Shown here: piece by piece, positions 9,119 through 19,549 of the stretch
How the letters are laid out: each line of letters starts with the position of its first letter
Numbering within the stretch: position 1 is the stretch's first letter
NCBI GenBank assembly: GCA_023229505.1
Contig: JALNZD010000003.1
Coordinates: 110,176-174,175, forward strand
Direction of reading: 5' to 3'
DNA from: Bacteroidales bacterium
Lineage (GTDB): Bacteria > Bacteroidota > Bacteroidia > Bacteroidales > JAGOPY01
DNA: 64,000 nt
Program-made: the position numbers and the translations under genes
The notes under the pieces: generated by a model
Seen by the model: only the letters and a program-made list of their open reading frames with translations
The model's database searches: none
Told to the model about the DNA's origin: nothing

Positions 9119-10471
9119 ATGGAATTAACGACATCCAATGCCATCTCGCCGGTCGATGGCAGGTATCGCAAGCAAACCGAGCCTTTGGCATTTTATTTTT
9201 CCGAAGCGGCTTATATTAACTATCGCGTTTTCGTTGAGATCGAATATTTTATAGCGCTTTGTGAGATACCTTTGCCACAGCTGAAAGAATTCGACAAGAG
9301 CCTTTTCGAGGAACTTCGGTCGATCAGCAGGAATTTCACTTTTGAAGATGCCGAAGAGGTCAAGCAGGTCGAGAAAACCACGAATCACGATGTCAAGGCA
9401 GTGGAATATTACGTAAAAAAACGTTTTGAAAAGCTGAAGCTTAAGCAGTATAAGGAATTTGTGCATTTTGGGCTCACATCGCAGGACATCAACAACACGG
9501 CCATACCTTATGCCACCAGGCTGGCTTTGCACGAAGTGCTCCTTCCGCTGATCAATGAGGTGGAAGATATGCTTACGCGGAAAGCCAAAGAATGGAAAGA
9601 TATACCGATGCTTGCCCGGACACATGGCCAGCCGGCCTCGCCCACCCGGCTCGGCAAAGAACTCTATGTTTTTGTTGACCGCATTAAAAGCCAGCTAAGC
9701 CTGCTGAAGACCATCCCCTTCGGTGCCAAATTCGGCGGGGCTACCGGCAATTTCAACGCCCACAAGGTAGCATATCCTGATATCGACTGGGCAGAATTCG
9801 GCGATCAGTTCGTCAGTTGTTCTCTGGGACTTTCACGGCAAAAAGTGACGACCCAGATCGAACATTATGATAACCTGGCAGCCCTGTTTGATAATCTGAG
9901 ACGGATCAATACAATAATGATCGATCTTTGCCGCGATATGTGGACTTACATATCCATGGATTACTTCAAACAAAAAATCGCTGCAGGAGAAGTCGGGTCT
10001 TCAGCCATGCCCCATAAGATAAATCCCATCGATTTCGAAAATGCCGAGGGGAACTTTGGAATGGCCAATGCCGTATTCGGGCATCTTTCTGAAAAACTGC
10101 CCATTTCCCGGCTGCAAAGGGATCTTACAGACTCCACGGTGATCCGTAATATCGGGGTTCCTGTTGCCCACACTATGATCGCAATTAAATCACTCATTAA
10201 AGGGATGGATAAAGTGATCCTGAATCAGGATAAGATACGCAGCGACCTTCAGGATAACTGGGCCGTCATTGCTGAGGCAATACAAACCATCCTCCGCAGG
10301 GAAAATTATCCTGATCCTTACGAATCGCTGAAAACACTTACCCGCACCAATAAAAAGATTGATAAACAAACTCTTCATGATTTTATAGACGGCCTGAAAA
10401 TTTCTCAAAAAGTCAAAACGGAATTAAAAAGTATCACACCTGAGAATTATACCGGCATCGACATTATATGA
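9119..10471 (+). CDS. purB: Adenylosuccinate lyase
   Basis: PurB removes fumarate from SAICAR and from adenylosuccinate, two steps of cytosolic purine synthesis. The ATG at 9119 gives MELTTSNAISPVDGRYRKQT, which matches the classical PurB start and a 450-residue product of family length; an in-frame ATG at 9077 would add 14 residues and is less likely. The catalytic regions are visible: TTNHDVKAVEYYVK, HFGLTSQDINNTA, ARTHGQPASPTRLGKEL (catalytic His) and the flexible signature loop GSSAMPHKINPIDFENAEGN (catalytic Ser). It is followed 18 bp later by an ABC exporter on the same strand. Confidence 0.97.
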   Translation: MELTTSNAISPVDGRYRKQTEPLAFYFSEAAYINYRVFVEIEYFIALCEIPLPQLKEFDKSLFEELRSISRNFTFEDAEEVKQVEKTTNHDVKAVEYYVKKRFEKLKLKQYKEFVHFGLTSQDINNTAIPYATRLALHEVLLPLINEVEDMLTRKAKEWKDIPMLARTHGQPASPTRLGKELYVFVDRIKSQLSLLKTIPFGAKFGGATGNFNAHKVAYPDIDWAEFGDQFVSCSLGLSRQKVTTQIEHYDNLAALFDNLRRINTIMIDLCRDMWTYISMDYFKQKIAAGEVGSSAMPHKINPIDFENAEGNFGMANAVFGHLSEKLPISRLQRDLTDSTVIRNIGVPVAHTMIAIKSLIKGMDKVILNQDKIRSDLQDNWAVIAEAIQTILRRENYPDPYESLKTLTRTNKKIDKQTLHDFIDGLKISQKVKTELKSITPENYTGIDII

Positions 10472-10489
10472 TAATGGAAATACTATAGA

Positions 10490-12310
10490 ATGAAGAAATT
10501 TCTAAGGATACTTGCCTACATAAGACCATACTGGGTGCATGCCATGCTTAATGTCATCTCCAATATCCTGGTTATTGTATTTTCGCTGGTATCATTTGTC
10601 ATGCTGATCCCTTTCCTGAACCTTCTTTTCGGGAAAGAAGAACTGGTCATGATCAAGCCGGTTTTCCATTTTAATGCAGAATCATTTATTGAGTATTTAA
10701 ATTATTTTATCAGTAAGACCATTATTGAAAATGGGAAAGTCGAGGCCTTGATCTTTATATGCGTATTCCTGCTCTCCACCTTCTTTTTCCGTAACCTTTT
10801 CCGGTTCCTGGCCATGTTCTTTCTTGCGAAAGTCAGGGTAAAAGCCGTCATGGATATCCGTAACGAAATCTACCATAAAATCCTCATCCTTCCTTTATCA
10901 TATTTTAATCAGCGAAAAAAAGGGGATATTATGTCACGGATCACTACTGATGTTCAGGAGATTGACGTTTCAATCATGAATTACCTGGAGATCATTTTCC
11001 GCGACCCGATTACGATCATTGCCTATTATGTGACAATGATGATAATGAGCCCTGAGTTGACTTTTTTCGTCACCATCCTTTTACCAATGACTGGATATGT
11101 GATAGGTGTAATCGGAAGGAACCTCAGGAAAGAATCCAAAGTCGGGCAGGCACGTTTTTCAGGACTTCTCTCGGTAGTTGAGGAAACCATTGGCGGGTTG
11201 CGGATCATCAAAGCTTTCACTGCCATCGGATTTTCAGATGCACGGTTCAAAGATCTGAACAGGACTTATTCAAGGTTGATGGTAAAGATTTTTCGTACAC
11301 GTGATTTGTCATCCCCAATGAGCGAATTCCTTTCTTCAGTAATAATCATTATCGTGCTTTGGTATGGTGGCCGTTTGGTGTTGGGCGACTCTAGCACCAT
11401 TTCAGCGGCGGTTTTCATCACTTACATCCTCATCTTCTCACAGATTATCCCCCCGGCAAAAACCTTTACTACAGGATATTACAGCATTCAGAAAGGTATT
11501 GCTTCAGCCGAAAGAGTCTTTGAAATACTTGATGCTGAAGAGATTATCATGGAAAAGCCAAATCCTGTGCGTATTGACAATTTCAGGAAAGAAATTGAAT
11601 ACAGGGACGTTTCTTTCAGCTATCAGGCCGAAGAGGTGCTCAGCCATATCAGTGTAGTGATCCCAAAGGGAAAAATCATAGCCCTTGTTGGGCCTTCCGG
11701 GGGTGGTAAAACTACCTTCGTCGACCTTTTACCCCGCTTTTACGATACTGTTGGTGGTGAAATCCTGCTTGACGGCACCGACATCCGGGATTACCGTATT
11801 GATGACCTCCGGTCACTCATGGCTATCGTTACCCAGGAATCGATCCTTTTCAATGACTCTGTATATAACAACATTGTCTTCGGAAAACCCGGCGTAACCA
11901 ATGAAGCAGTTATCGAAGCTGCGAAAGTGGCCAATGCACATGAGTTCATTATGGCAATGGAAGAAGGCTATGAAACCAATATCGGTGATCGCGGAGCAAA
12001 GCTGTCAGGAGGGCAACGGCAGCGCCTCAGCATTGCACGTGCCATACTCAGGAACCCTCCCATCCTGATCCTCGACGAAGCTACTTCCGCTCTTGATTCC
12101 GAATCGGAGAGACAGGTTCAGGATGCGCTTTTAAAAGTGATGAAGGACCGCACTTCAATTGTCATTGCCCACCGGTTGTCGACAATAAAATTCGCTGATG
12201 AGATCATCGTCCTGGAAAAGGGTAAGATCGTTGAAAACGGCAATCATGAACAGCTTATTCAAAAAGGGGGGCTTTACAAAAGGTTGTTTGATTTGCAGAC
12301 TTTTGCCTGA
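10490..12310 (+). CDS. ABC-type exporter, half-transporter of the MsbA/multidrug class
   Basis: The 606-residue protein fuses a six-helix transmembrane domain (about residues 1-320) to an ATPase domain (about 355-600). Nucleotide-binding motifs are complete: Walker A GPSGGGKTT, signature LSGGQRQR, Walker B ILILDEATSALD and the switch His in IVIAHRLSTI. The order membrane domain then ATPase, and the length, fit MsbA-like exporters that flip lipid A-core or pump drugs and work as homodimers in the inner membrane. Substrate cannot be read from sequence; MsbA-like lipid export is the likeliest role in a Gram-negative with hldD nearby. It lies 18 bp after purB, probably in one transcript. Confidence 0.9.
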   Translation: MKKFLRILAYIRPYWVHAMLNVISNILVIVFSLVSFVMLIPFLNLLFGKEELVMIKPVFHFNAESFIEYLNYFISKTIIENGKVEALIFICVFLLSTFFFRNLFRFLAMFFLAKVRVKAVMDIRNEIYHKILILPLSYFNQRKKGDIMSRITTDVQEIDVSIMNYLEIIFRDPITIIAYYVTMMIMSPELTFFVTILLPMTGYVIGVIGRNLRKESKVGQARFSGLLSVVEETIGGLRIIKAFTAIGFSDARFKDLNRTYSRLMVKIFRTRDLSSPMSEFLSSVIIIIVLWYGGRLVLGDSSTISAAVFITYILIFSQIIPPAKTFTTGYYSIQKGIASAERVFEILDAEEIIMEKPNPVRIDNFRKEIEYRDVSFSYQAEEVLSHISVVIPKGKIIALVGPSGGGKTTFVDLLPRFYDTVGGEILLDGTDIRDYRIDDLRSLMAIVTQESILFNDSVYNNIVFGKPGVTNEAVIEAAKVANAHEFIMAMEEGYETNIGDRGAKLSGGQRQRLSIARAILRNPPILILDEATSALDSESERQVQDALLKVMKDRTSIVIAHRLSTIKFADEIIVLEKGKIVENGNHEQLIQKGGLYKRLFDLQTFA

Positions 12311-12387
12311 AAAACCATACTATTGCCACGACGCAGCTTTTTAAGTTCCGATAAGTATTGACTTTTGACAACAGTGCAGCTTGCTTC

Positions 12388-13974
12388 CTACTTCGCCACG
12401 ACAAATTTGCCTTTCAGGATTCTCTTATCTAACCCCATGCAAATAATCATGTAAAATCCCGGAGACAAATTAGAAATATCCAGGGAAAGCGTCTTGTTTC
12501 CTGGACCAATTCTGTTTTTCAGGACTTCACGGCCAAAGATGTCATAGATTCTGAATTCGGATATTTCAGGTGATACTATTAGAGGCAAACTTATTGTAAT
12601 CCATTCCCGGGCTGGATTCGGGGAAATTTTTATTGTGGATTCATGTTCCTCCTTCGTTGGGATCTCATCAATATTGACAAATACCCCGCAATTCAGTCCT
12701 ATGGTATCCGATGGTATCTGGTAAGAACATAATGTGTCGTAATTCAAAGGATAGGGATATAATGTATCATCCTCCAAATTGTCATTCAGTTTGAATAAAT
12801 GAATATCCCAGGAATCCGAGGTAGCATAAGTGCCACCAACAAGTATTTTACCGTCGAAGGTATTAATAATATCATCGGGAGCTCTTTTTTCATCGAGCAA
12901 TAGCCTTCTGTACTTAATTGTGCCAACAGTATCGATCATGAATACCTCGCTAAATCCTTCATCATAAGTATAATTTTCCCATTCTATGCCGACTAAAAGT
13001 GTCGAATCATTGTAAACGCTTATTGGAAGCGCCCAACCATAATAAATCGTATCGCCAAGTAGGCAAAAATCATCCAATTGTTCCCCGGCGCTGTTGAATT
13101 TAAAGATGGCAGGCCCGGGCGGGCCGTTCTCACATATCCTTGTTCCTGCAGAATAAAAGATGCCATTTTCTTTTTCAACAGAACAAAAGGCTCCGCCCCA
13201 AATGTATTGTTCTCCTCCCCATTTTAGCTCCCAATCTTGCGCGCCGGCAGAATCCGTTAATACAAACAACGGCGTTGGGCCGCCATCATCTCCGGAAACC
13301 AGGAAATTAGTATCGGAAGTCACAAGCAGGTGGTAACCTTCCGCATTATTAATCGTCGTATCTTCCCGGACAAGGTATTTTATCCAGACTGGCTCACCTG
13401 TTGCATCTAACTTGATCAGGCTTATACGAATTTCCTCGCCGTTGTAGTTATAATACCGCATCATACCGAGATAAGAGCCATCCGGCAATACCTTTACGTA
13501 TGAACCTACGTTATAGCTATACGATGCTATGATTTTGCACCACTCGACTATAAAACAGGCATTGACTTTCAAAAACAACGGATTATAATTGACATCATTA
13601 TCAGTAGTTGCTCCGGAAAAAATTGCTCCTCCATCGGAAGTTTTTTCCATATGGGTGAAGTAGGTGCTCTCATCGACATCACCATACCTTTTTTCCCAGA
13701 GCTTATTTCCATTAATATCTGTCTTAATGATCAATCCGAAGTGAAAAGTATTGACATTCAGTAAATGAGAACCACCTAAAAGATAACCTTTATCATAAGC
13801 TTCTTGCACGTTTTTAACATATACATGGTAATCATAATTATAGACTCTGTGCCAAACCTGACCTGAACAGGGGTTTATCAAATAAAAAACGGATGTTGTA
13901 AAAAATATCAGACACTTAATAAATGGTATTCGGTGATTTAAAAGAATTAAAAAGTTTTTCATCGGATTCATCAT
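12388..13974 (-). CDS. T9SS-secreted protein with propeller-like repeats
   Basis: The 528-residue protein has an N-terminal hydrophobic signal (about residues 15-38) and a body of repeated beta-rich motifs typical of propeller-like secreted proteins in this phylum (EKTSDGGAIFSGATTD, LVSGDDGGPTPLFVLTDSAG, NTFDGKILVGGTYATSDSWD). The C-terminus is a T9SS sorting domain (ISPNPAREWITIS ... LSPGFYMIICMGLDKRILKG). Its ATG overlaps the stop of the upstream gene as ATGA (13971-13974), so translation is probably coupled to the protease/beta-helix gene. No enzymatic residues are evident; an adhesin or structural role is possible. Confidence 0.8.
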   Translation of the reverse strand: MMNPMKNFLILLNHRIPFIKCLIFFTTSVFYLINPCSGQVWHRVYNYDYHVYVKNVQEAYDKGYLLGGSHLLNVNTFHFGLIIKTDINGNKLWEKRYGDVDESTYFTHMEKTSDGGAIFSGATTDNDVNYNPLFLKVNACFIVEWCKIIASYSYNVGSYVKVLPDGSYLGMMRYYNYNGEEIRISLIKLDATGEPVWIKYLVREDTTINNAEGYHLLVTSDTNFLVSGDDGGPTPLFVLTDSAGAQDWELKWGGEQYIWGGAFCSVEKENGIFYSAGTRICENGPPGPAIFKFNSAGEQLDDFCLLGDTIYYGWALPISVYNDSTLLVGIEWENYTYDEGFSEVFMIDTVGTIKYRRLLLDEKRAPDDIINTFDGKILVGGTYATSDSWDIHLFKLNDNLEDDTLYPYPLNYDTLCSYQIPSDTIGLNCGVFVNIDEIPTKEEHESTIKISPNPAREWITISLPLIVSPEISEFRIYDIFGREVLKNRIGPGNKTLSLDISNLSPGFYMIICMGLDKRILKGKFVVAK

Positions 13975-16900
13975 TCATTGACTTTTACGAGTTTTTTGCT
14001 GGCAATTATTTTATTATCAACCTGAAGCAAAACAGTATATGCTCCGGAAGTTAAATTTTCAAGGCTGATGACAATTTGATCCTGATGTTTCATCAGATTG
14101 ATTTTTTTACAAATTTTTCCATTCAAATCAATGATTACAATTTCTCCGTAATCGATGAATGCAACTGTGTTAAAATCAGCTATAACATAATCTATTGCGG
14201 GATTTGGGAATAATTTAAAGTTGTCATTTTTAACATTATTTTGATTGGTATATGCGGTTGCAGGAATTTTCGATGATTTATAACCATTAGCAGGTGCCAC
14301 ATCTTCAAAGAAATCTATATAATCGCCATTCACCAACATACCCCGTGCATAGCCGCTAACTTGTGGATAACCATGATCCATTATCTTCAACAATTCAGTT
14401 ATACTGATGGAATCCAATTCGTATATAGTACGTGAGCTATCGTTCATCTTTTTTAATACATCATAATAAGCCAGATAATCTTCATAAATCTCCTCTTTCT
14501 CTTGCGTAAGTTGAAATCCAGTGGGTATTTGCTGTAAAGTAGCTATTGCCTGGATTATTTGATTTTTATTTAAATAGCAAGAGGCCAGATTGTATTTAGC
14601 ATCAATTTCATTTTCGTTTTGATACAATGAAATAAGGCTATCAAAGGGATGATTTATAGTCGTATCAGAGAGCCACAATCGTATAAGGTCATTTCTGGCG
14701 GATGCCTTCTTTTCATTCCAATAACTGAGATGCGATTCAAGCATTTCTTTAGAGCCAAGTATGTTTTGCCCTTGCATAATCTCACCCATCATAGTATCAG
14801 ACATCGGCACCATCCTGTAATCCAATAAATTAATAAATTCATCTGATTTTGCAGTCTGTGGATTAAGCACCATGATATCCCGGATCATTGCGTTTGGTAA
14901 AACATTTTCTTTATAAATAGCCGATTTAATTACTGTATCAGAAAGATAAGGCGACTCATTCATAAGTCGTTGCCTCAATTCAAGCGCTTCATCAGGGAAT
15001 CCCGTCAGTACATCCTGATTCAAGGAATATGTGTTTCCACCATCAACAAGAGTGTCAAGAAGTGTTTGATAAAAATCAGCTTGAACACCGGCTGTTTCCA
15101 TAGAATGACGTGGGTCATATAAATCTTTATAGATTGGATCCTGAATATGTGACGGACATGAAAGATTTTCTTCGTAATCAACAGTTGTTCGCCATCTACG
15201 AAAAGTATTATCGTTATAATAATTATTATCTCCAGGCCTATATTTGTAAGGAGGTGAAGTGTGGTGAATATACAATAAATGATCACCATCATTATAATAA
15301 TTCCAATTCTTTAAATAACCATTATTGTTTTCTCCATCTGCGGTAAATTCTCTAAATTCATTGCCTGCAGGAGCATCAGGCAGATTTTCAAAAGAACCTT
15401 GAAGCTCTTTTATTCCCCAGCTAAGTGATTGAATTCGCTGATCAGGAGTTACAACGAAATCATTTGCATTTTCAATCAATTTATTACACTTAAGACATAG
15501 GCCGGTTCTTTCTCCTTTATTTATCCCTTCAGCTTGAATAGCAATATGTTGGCTATGGATAGTATTATTGTATATTTCATTATCATTCTCCCCCGAATTT
15601 CTTATATAAATTCCAATACTGGCATCACCACTTAGATGATAATTATTTAGTGGACCAAGTATTGAATTTTCTTCAATTTTATAACCTGTGCACCCGTCAA
15701 GATATATACCTCCGATAAAATTCCCATTGTAATCCTCCTCAATATTAGAAACACAATAAAATACATTTCTAATTATTTCCGCATTATTTACAGATGAAAG
15801 GTAAATTCCGACAACATTATTTACGAAATTGACTTTATTAATAGATAAACAATTATTATTCAACCAATTAAATGCCCTAATACCATAATTCAAACCCTCG
15901 AATCTGCAAGGTATTAAGTATTCTTCAGGACAAGGATTGATCGGTATGGAACATAATTGATTGAGGGAAAAAGTACTGTTAAAAGATGATATACCAATTC
16001 CTAAATTATTAACAGTCCATTTTTCAAAGCCCACATCATTTTTAAATTCACTTGCGAAAATTTGAAGGCCATGTATTCCATCAAGTTTGATATGAGCTGA
16101 TGGGTAAGAATATTCATAAAGCATTGCATCAGTTATAAAAATGCATTCTCTAAAACTGCTTCGATTTGGAAACTCAAAGGGAGGTACGACCCATTTGTCA
16201 TAATATGGTAACATTTCAATGTCATATTCATTATCTTTGAATGTTGCATCTTCAGCTATTATAATCCCTCCTTCATAACCATTAATTATTATCCCATTGT
16301 CCCTTCTACCAGTAATTATTGCTGTTTTTGCAAATTCAATCGTTCCACCATTTTTTATTTCTACCACTCCCTGATCTGCATATGTTTGCCGTAACTCAGG
16401 ATTTCCACAAACTTCAATGCCTTCCCAAAGCTCATTACAAGCTTTTGTTAACCTTCCACCATCAATAATTAAGATGGCTCCGGGTTCTATTATTATTTTT
16501 GCACCTGGTCCAAAATAAGCAGTTGAAGTAATCTCGAGACTCCACCCGCTTACAATATCGACAATATGATCTATTGAGATAGGTGAATCCCAGTGACCTT
16601 CGTGGTCGATATATTCTACTTCAGGATCAAATGTTAACAGACAGGTACAATTAAATTCTTCATCATAAGGTCCAATATAGGGATTTGAATCATCACAATC
16701 CTGAGGACGATTCGTACACTCCGGATGATTTAAAGGGACAGGACCGAGTCCCCAATTACAATAACCATCTCCGTCATAATCATGCGGTTCAGATGTTAAA
16801 TCCTTTAAAACACCGTTTACATATAACTTAGGCGTATGAATTGCGAAAATATTATTCATAATATTTGGATAATCTTCAAGATAACCAAATCCATAATTCC

Positions 16901-17009
16901 CCCATGCTGGTCCCCAACTGTTCTTTATAATCCATATAGTTTGGTCATTTTCAAATGTGTACCCATTCAGGACCACCGCATGCCCTAAATCCGGTAAAGC
17001 AACACTCAA
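13971..17009 (-). pseudogene. C-terminal fragment of a frameshifted papain-like protease: protease end, MopE-like motif, beta-helix, T9SS sorting domain
   Basis: This open frame starts at a TTG and gives 1012 residues, but its first 60 residues are the second half of a papain-family (C1A) domain: GHAVVLNGY holds the catalytic His and WIIKNSWGPAWGNYGFGYLE the catalytic Asn. The first half lies in another frame upstream (16951-18141). Then come a metal-binding MopE-like motif (DYDGDGYCNWG ... PQDCDDSNPYIG, about 78-115), a right-handed beta-helix with many Asn-rich turns (about 130-590), a helical region (about 650-920), and a T9SS sorting domain (KLFPNPAIDYVIADF ... SGAYTVLLQVDN). Removing one A in the AA pair at 17016-17017 (minus strand) restores IQIGPLSVALPDLGHAVVLN, the normal C1A sequence, and one protein of about 1389 residues. 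The frame is otherwise intact over 3 kb, so the break is either recent or a sequencing error. Confidence 0.85.
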
Positions 17010-18141
17010 AGGTCCTTATTTGAATTAGTGCGGTTTTTACAACGTCATTACCTGTAAAATTTATTTCTTCATACGAATTGATTTTATAAATAGTATCCAC
17101 GTGATCACACCTGCCGTTACAACTTGGTGGTGGTGGTTGCATGTATTTAAAACAATATTCAGTTGGCACACCAAAATTCATAAGATGATGAATAGCCTCG
17201 TAATTTAAACCACCTTCACAATCTCCTACCGGTGGATTAAAGCATAAAAATTCTTTTACAGATAAAGAAAAATCAAGATGGCTGTTATTATACAGATTAA
17301 ACATAGATTCAACAGCACCATTAGCTGAAAATGCCCAGCAAGCACCGCATGAAAATTGGGCCCTCACATCCGTCATCCATCCGGAACCAAGTTCATCACC
17401 ATCATAATAATAAACAGAAAGAGGACAATTAGCACCATGCCTGGATCTCCAGTCAAATGATTTCGTTAATGAGGTCGATTCAGGGATATAATTTCGGTGT
17501 CCGAGAAGTTCAAATACTCCTCCCTGATAATAATCCCATCCGCGAAAATTGTATTTTTCTCCATATGACTCCTTCTTTTCATTATACATCAATTGAACGA
17601 TTGAAGACACCCCACTTTGCCAGTACATGTTAAAATCAACGATCTTTTTATTCATTGTTTCAGACTTAACTGTGTCATTTTCCAGTTTTCGCTTTAATTG
17701 CAAGGACGAAAGATTTTCAACCAAATCAGTGGAATATTTTAAAGAATGTATTTTTATTGAAGCATCTATAAGCAATACTTTACAAGAAACAGGTTTGACT
17801 TCATCTAAAAAGCAAGTTTCATCGCAAGCATCATGTATTTCAAAATCTGTCATTTCAACAATGAGTGGATAAGCCTCATAAACCAAATACTCAATGCTAT
17901 CAGCTGTTTTTAGCACAATTCTGACCAAACTGGTGTCACTATTCAACTCAACATCAGCATTCAGAGAAAGGCCAGTAATATTATCTACAGAGAAAAAAGG
18001 GTAAAACTCTCCGTCTTGAGTAAACGTACTTTCAATCATGATAATTTGTGATTGGACTCTGTAGCTGAACATTATTACGGCAAGAATGATCAGACATGCG
18101 GAAATTTCACTTACGAAAGCAAATTTTTTCATAATGAACAA
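16951..18141 (-). pseudogene. N-terminal fragment of the frameshifted papain-like (C1A) protease
   Basis: This 396-residue frame carries a signal peptide (about residues 1-32), a pro-region (about 33-215) and the first half of a papain-like domain. It includes SFDWRSRHGANC, then QFSCGACWAFSANGAVES, where Gln262 would form the oxyanion hole and Cys268 is the nucleophile. CEGGLNYEAIHHLMNFGV is the usual continuation. After TALIQI (residue 375) the frame goes wrong and stops 21 residues later, without the catalytic His and Asn. These occur in the next frame, in the entry at 13971-17009. As read, neither fragment would be an active protease. Start could also be the ATG 9 bp downstream. Confidence 0.85.
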
Positions 18142-18300
18142 GATCTTTGGTTAATAATCTCAAAAGTCTAAAGTTATGAATAATAATTAAAACCAAGAGA
18201 TAATTATAGAAATTAACATAAGGACGACAGAATGGAAGAAAATATTTGGAATAATTCCATTAAGTTCCTTAGGGATGACAGCACGGTTGACGGAAATTCG

Positions 18301-18308
18301 TAATTTTG
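18301..18308 (+). promoter_or_regulatory. Putative -7 box (TAATTTTG) for the DUF5606-pyrK-pyrD operon
   Basis: TAATTTTG matches TAnnTTTG and ends 15 nt before the ATG at 18324. This also argues against the in-frame TTG at 18306, which lies within the box. No TTTG is at the 19-nt spacing; a TTG lies 11 nt upstream. Confidence 0.5.
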
Positions 18309-18323
18309 TCCAAAATATCCAAG

Positions 18324-18785
18324 ATGGAACTCAGTAAAATTTTAGCCATATCAGGCAAACCAGGCCTTTACAAGATGTTATCACAAACTAAGGCGGGATT
18401 TATAGTAGAATCCCTGGTCGATGAAAAAAGGTTCCCCGTTTTTGCCCATGAAAGAGTAAGCACGCTGGAAGAGATCAGCATTTTCATTGCCGGTGAGGAT
18501 GATATGCCCCTGAAGGAAGTTTTCAGGAAAATTTTTGATAAACTCGAAGGAAAACCAGGCCTGGATCCGACAGCCGATAGCAAGACCCTTAAAAGTTTCT
18601 TCCTTGAGACCATCCCTGCGTATGACCAGGAAAGGGTATATGTCTCTGATATAAAGAAAACCCTGGCCTGGTATAATTTGCTTCTGGAAAAAGAGATGTT
18701 GGAGTTCAGGGAAGAGGAACCTGAGGCTTCTGAGACTAATGAAACAAATGAAACTGACGCACCAGCTGCGGAATTAACCGAATGA
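18324..18785 (+). CDS. DUF5606-type conserved protein
   Basis: The 153-residue protein starts MELSKILAISGKPGLYKMLS, which I recognise as the N-terminus of a family confined to Bacteroidetes (DUF5606). SQTKAGFIVESLVDEKRFPV looks like a small SH3-like or Tudor-like barrel, and the rest is helical and ends in an acidic low-complexity tail (EEEPEASETNETNETDAPAA). No function is known. The ATG at 18324 is preferred over the upstream TTG. Its stop overlaps the pyrK start as ATGA, so it is translationally coupled to pyrimidine synthesis genes. Confidence 0.85.
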   Translation: MELSKILAISGKPGLYKMLSQTKAGFIVESLVDEKRFPVFAHERVSTLEEISIFIAGEDDMPLKEVFRKIFDKLEGKPGLDPTADSKTLKSFFLETIPAYDQERVYVSDIKKTLAWYNLLLEKEMLEFREEEPEASETNETNETDAPAAELTE

Positions 18786-19549
18786 AAAGAGTCGGGGATT
18801 TTATCGTTGTTAATCACAAATGGCTGAATTATAGTTCGTTTATTATCGAACTTGAAGCTCCCAATCCTCTGCCAATAATCCAACCCGGGAATTTCGCAGA
18901 AATAGAGATCTCGAATTCTCCGAAAGTTTTTCTCCGGCGGCCTTTTTCGATATACGATGTAAATCCAGCCTCCAATACGCTTAGTTTTTTTGTCAAAGTC
19001 ATAGGTGAAGGGACACGATTACTTGGTGAAACCCGTAAAGGCGATAAATTAAGTGTGATTTATCCTCTCGGAAATTCCTTTTCGAAGCCGGTTTCAGGCC
19101 GGGTTTTATCAGTCGCCGGCGGATCGGGTATTGCACCTTTCATCCTTTATGGCAAAGAATTACAAAATAACAGGACTGAGATCACCTTTCTTTTCGGGGC
19201 AAGGTCGGCAGATGAAATTGTATTGACAGACCAGTTCAAAACCTTGGGGAATGTATTGATCACCACGGAGGATGGTTCACTGGGAGAAAAAGGCCTGGTT
19301 ACCCAACACAGCCTTTTCAGCAATAAAAAACTTCCTTTTGATCTTATCGTCACCTGCGGCCCGGAGCCGATGATGAAGGCGATAGGAAAGATTGCCACTG
19401 AAAGAAATATTCCTTGTGAAGCATCGCTGGAAAACACAATGGCTTGCGGTTTTGGCGCTTGCCTTTGCTGCATCGTCCCGACAATTAATGGAAATAAGTG
19501 TGTTTGCACGGAAGGCCCTGTTTTTAATATCAAAGATCTGAAATGGTAA
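18782..19549 (+). CDS. pyrK: Dihydroorotate dehydrogenase, electron-transfer (iron-sulfur/FAD) subunit
   Basis: The 255-residue protein is the PyrK partner of class 1B PyrD. It carries FAD and a [2Fe-2S] cluster and passes electrons from dihydroorotate to NAD+. The N-terminal FAD barrel contains FLRRPFSIYDV, and the NAD-binding fold has VAGGSGIAPFILYGKEL. The cluster ligands lie near the C-terminus in ACGFGACLCCIVP and KCVCTEGP. It overlaps the DUF5606 gene by 4 bp and pyrD by 7 bp, which fits equimolar coupled translation of the two subunits. Confidence 0.95.
   Translation: MKRVGDFIVVNHKWLNYSSFIIELEAPNPLPIIQPGNFAEIEISNSPKVFLRRPFSIYDVNPASNTLSFFVKVIGEGTRLLGETRKGDKLSVIYPLGNSFSKPVSGRVLSVAGGSGIAPFILYGKELQNNRTEITFLFGARSADEIVLTDQFKTLGNVLITTEDGSLGEKGLVTQHSLFSNKKLPFDLIVTCGPEPMMKAIGKIATERNIPCEASLENTMACGFGACLCCIVPTINGNKCVCTEGPVFNIKDLKW

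Noticed and set aside
12311..12387. Terminator between the ABC exporter and the convergent T9SS gene
   Set aside because: No stable stem with a T-run was found; only a repeated GCCACGAC word.
16951..17017. Programmed ribosomal frameshift joining the two protease frames
   Set aside because: No slippery heptamer and downstream structure are seen; the AGG codon at the site is common in this genome. An indel or sequencing error is simpler.
18306..18323. TTG at 18306 as the start of the DUF5606 gene
   Set aside because: It lies within a TAATTTTG -7 box, and the conserved N-terminus begins at the ATG at 18324.
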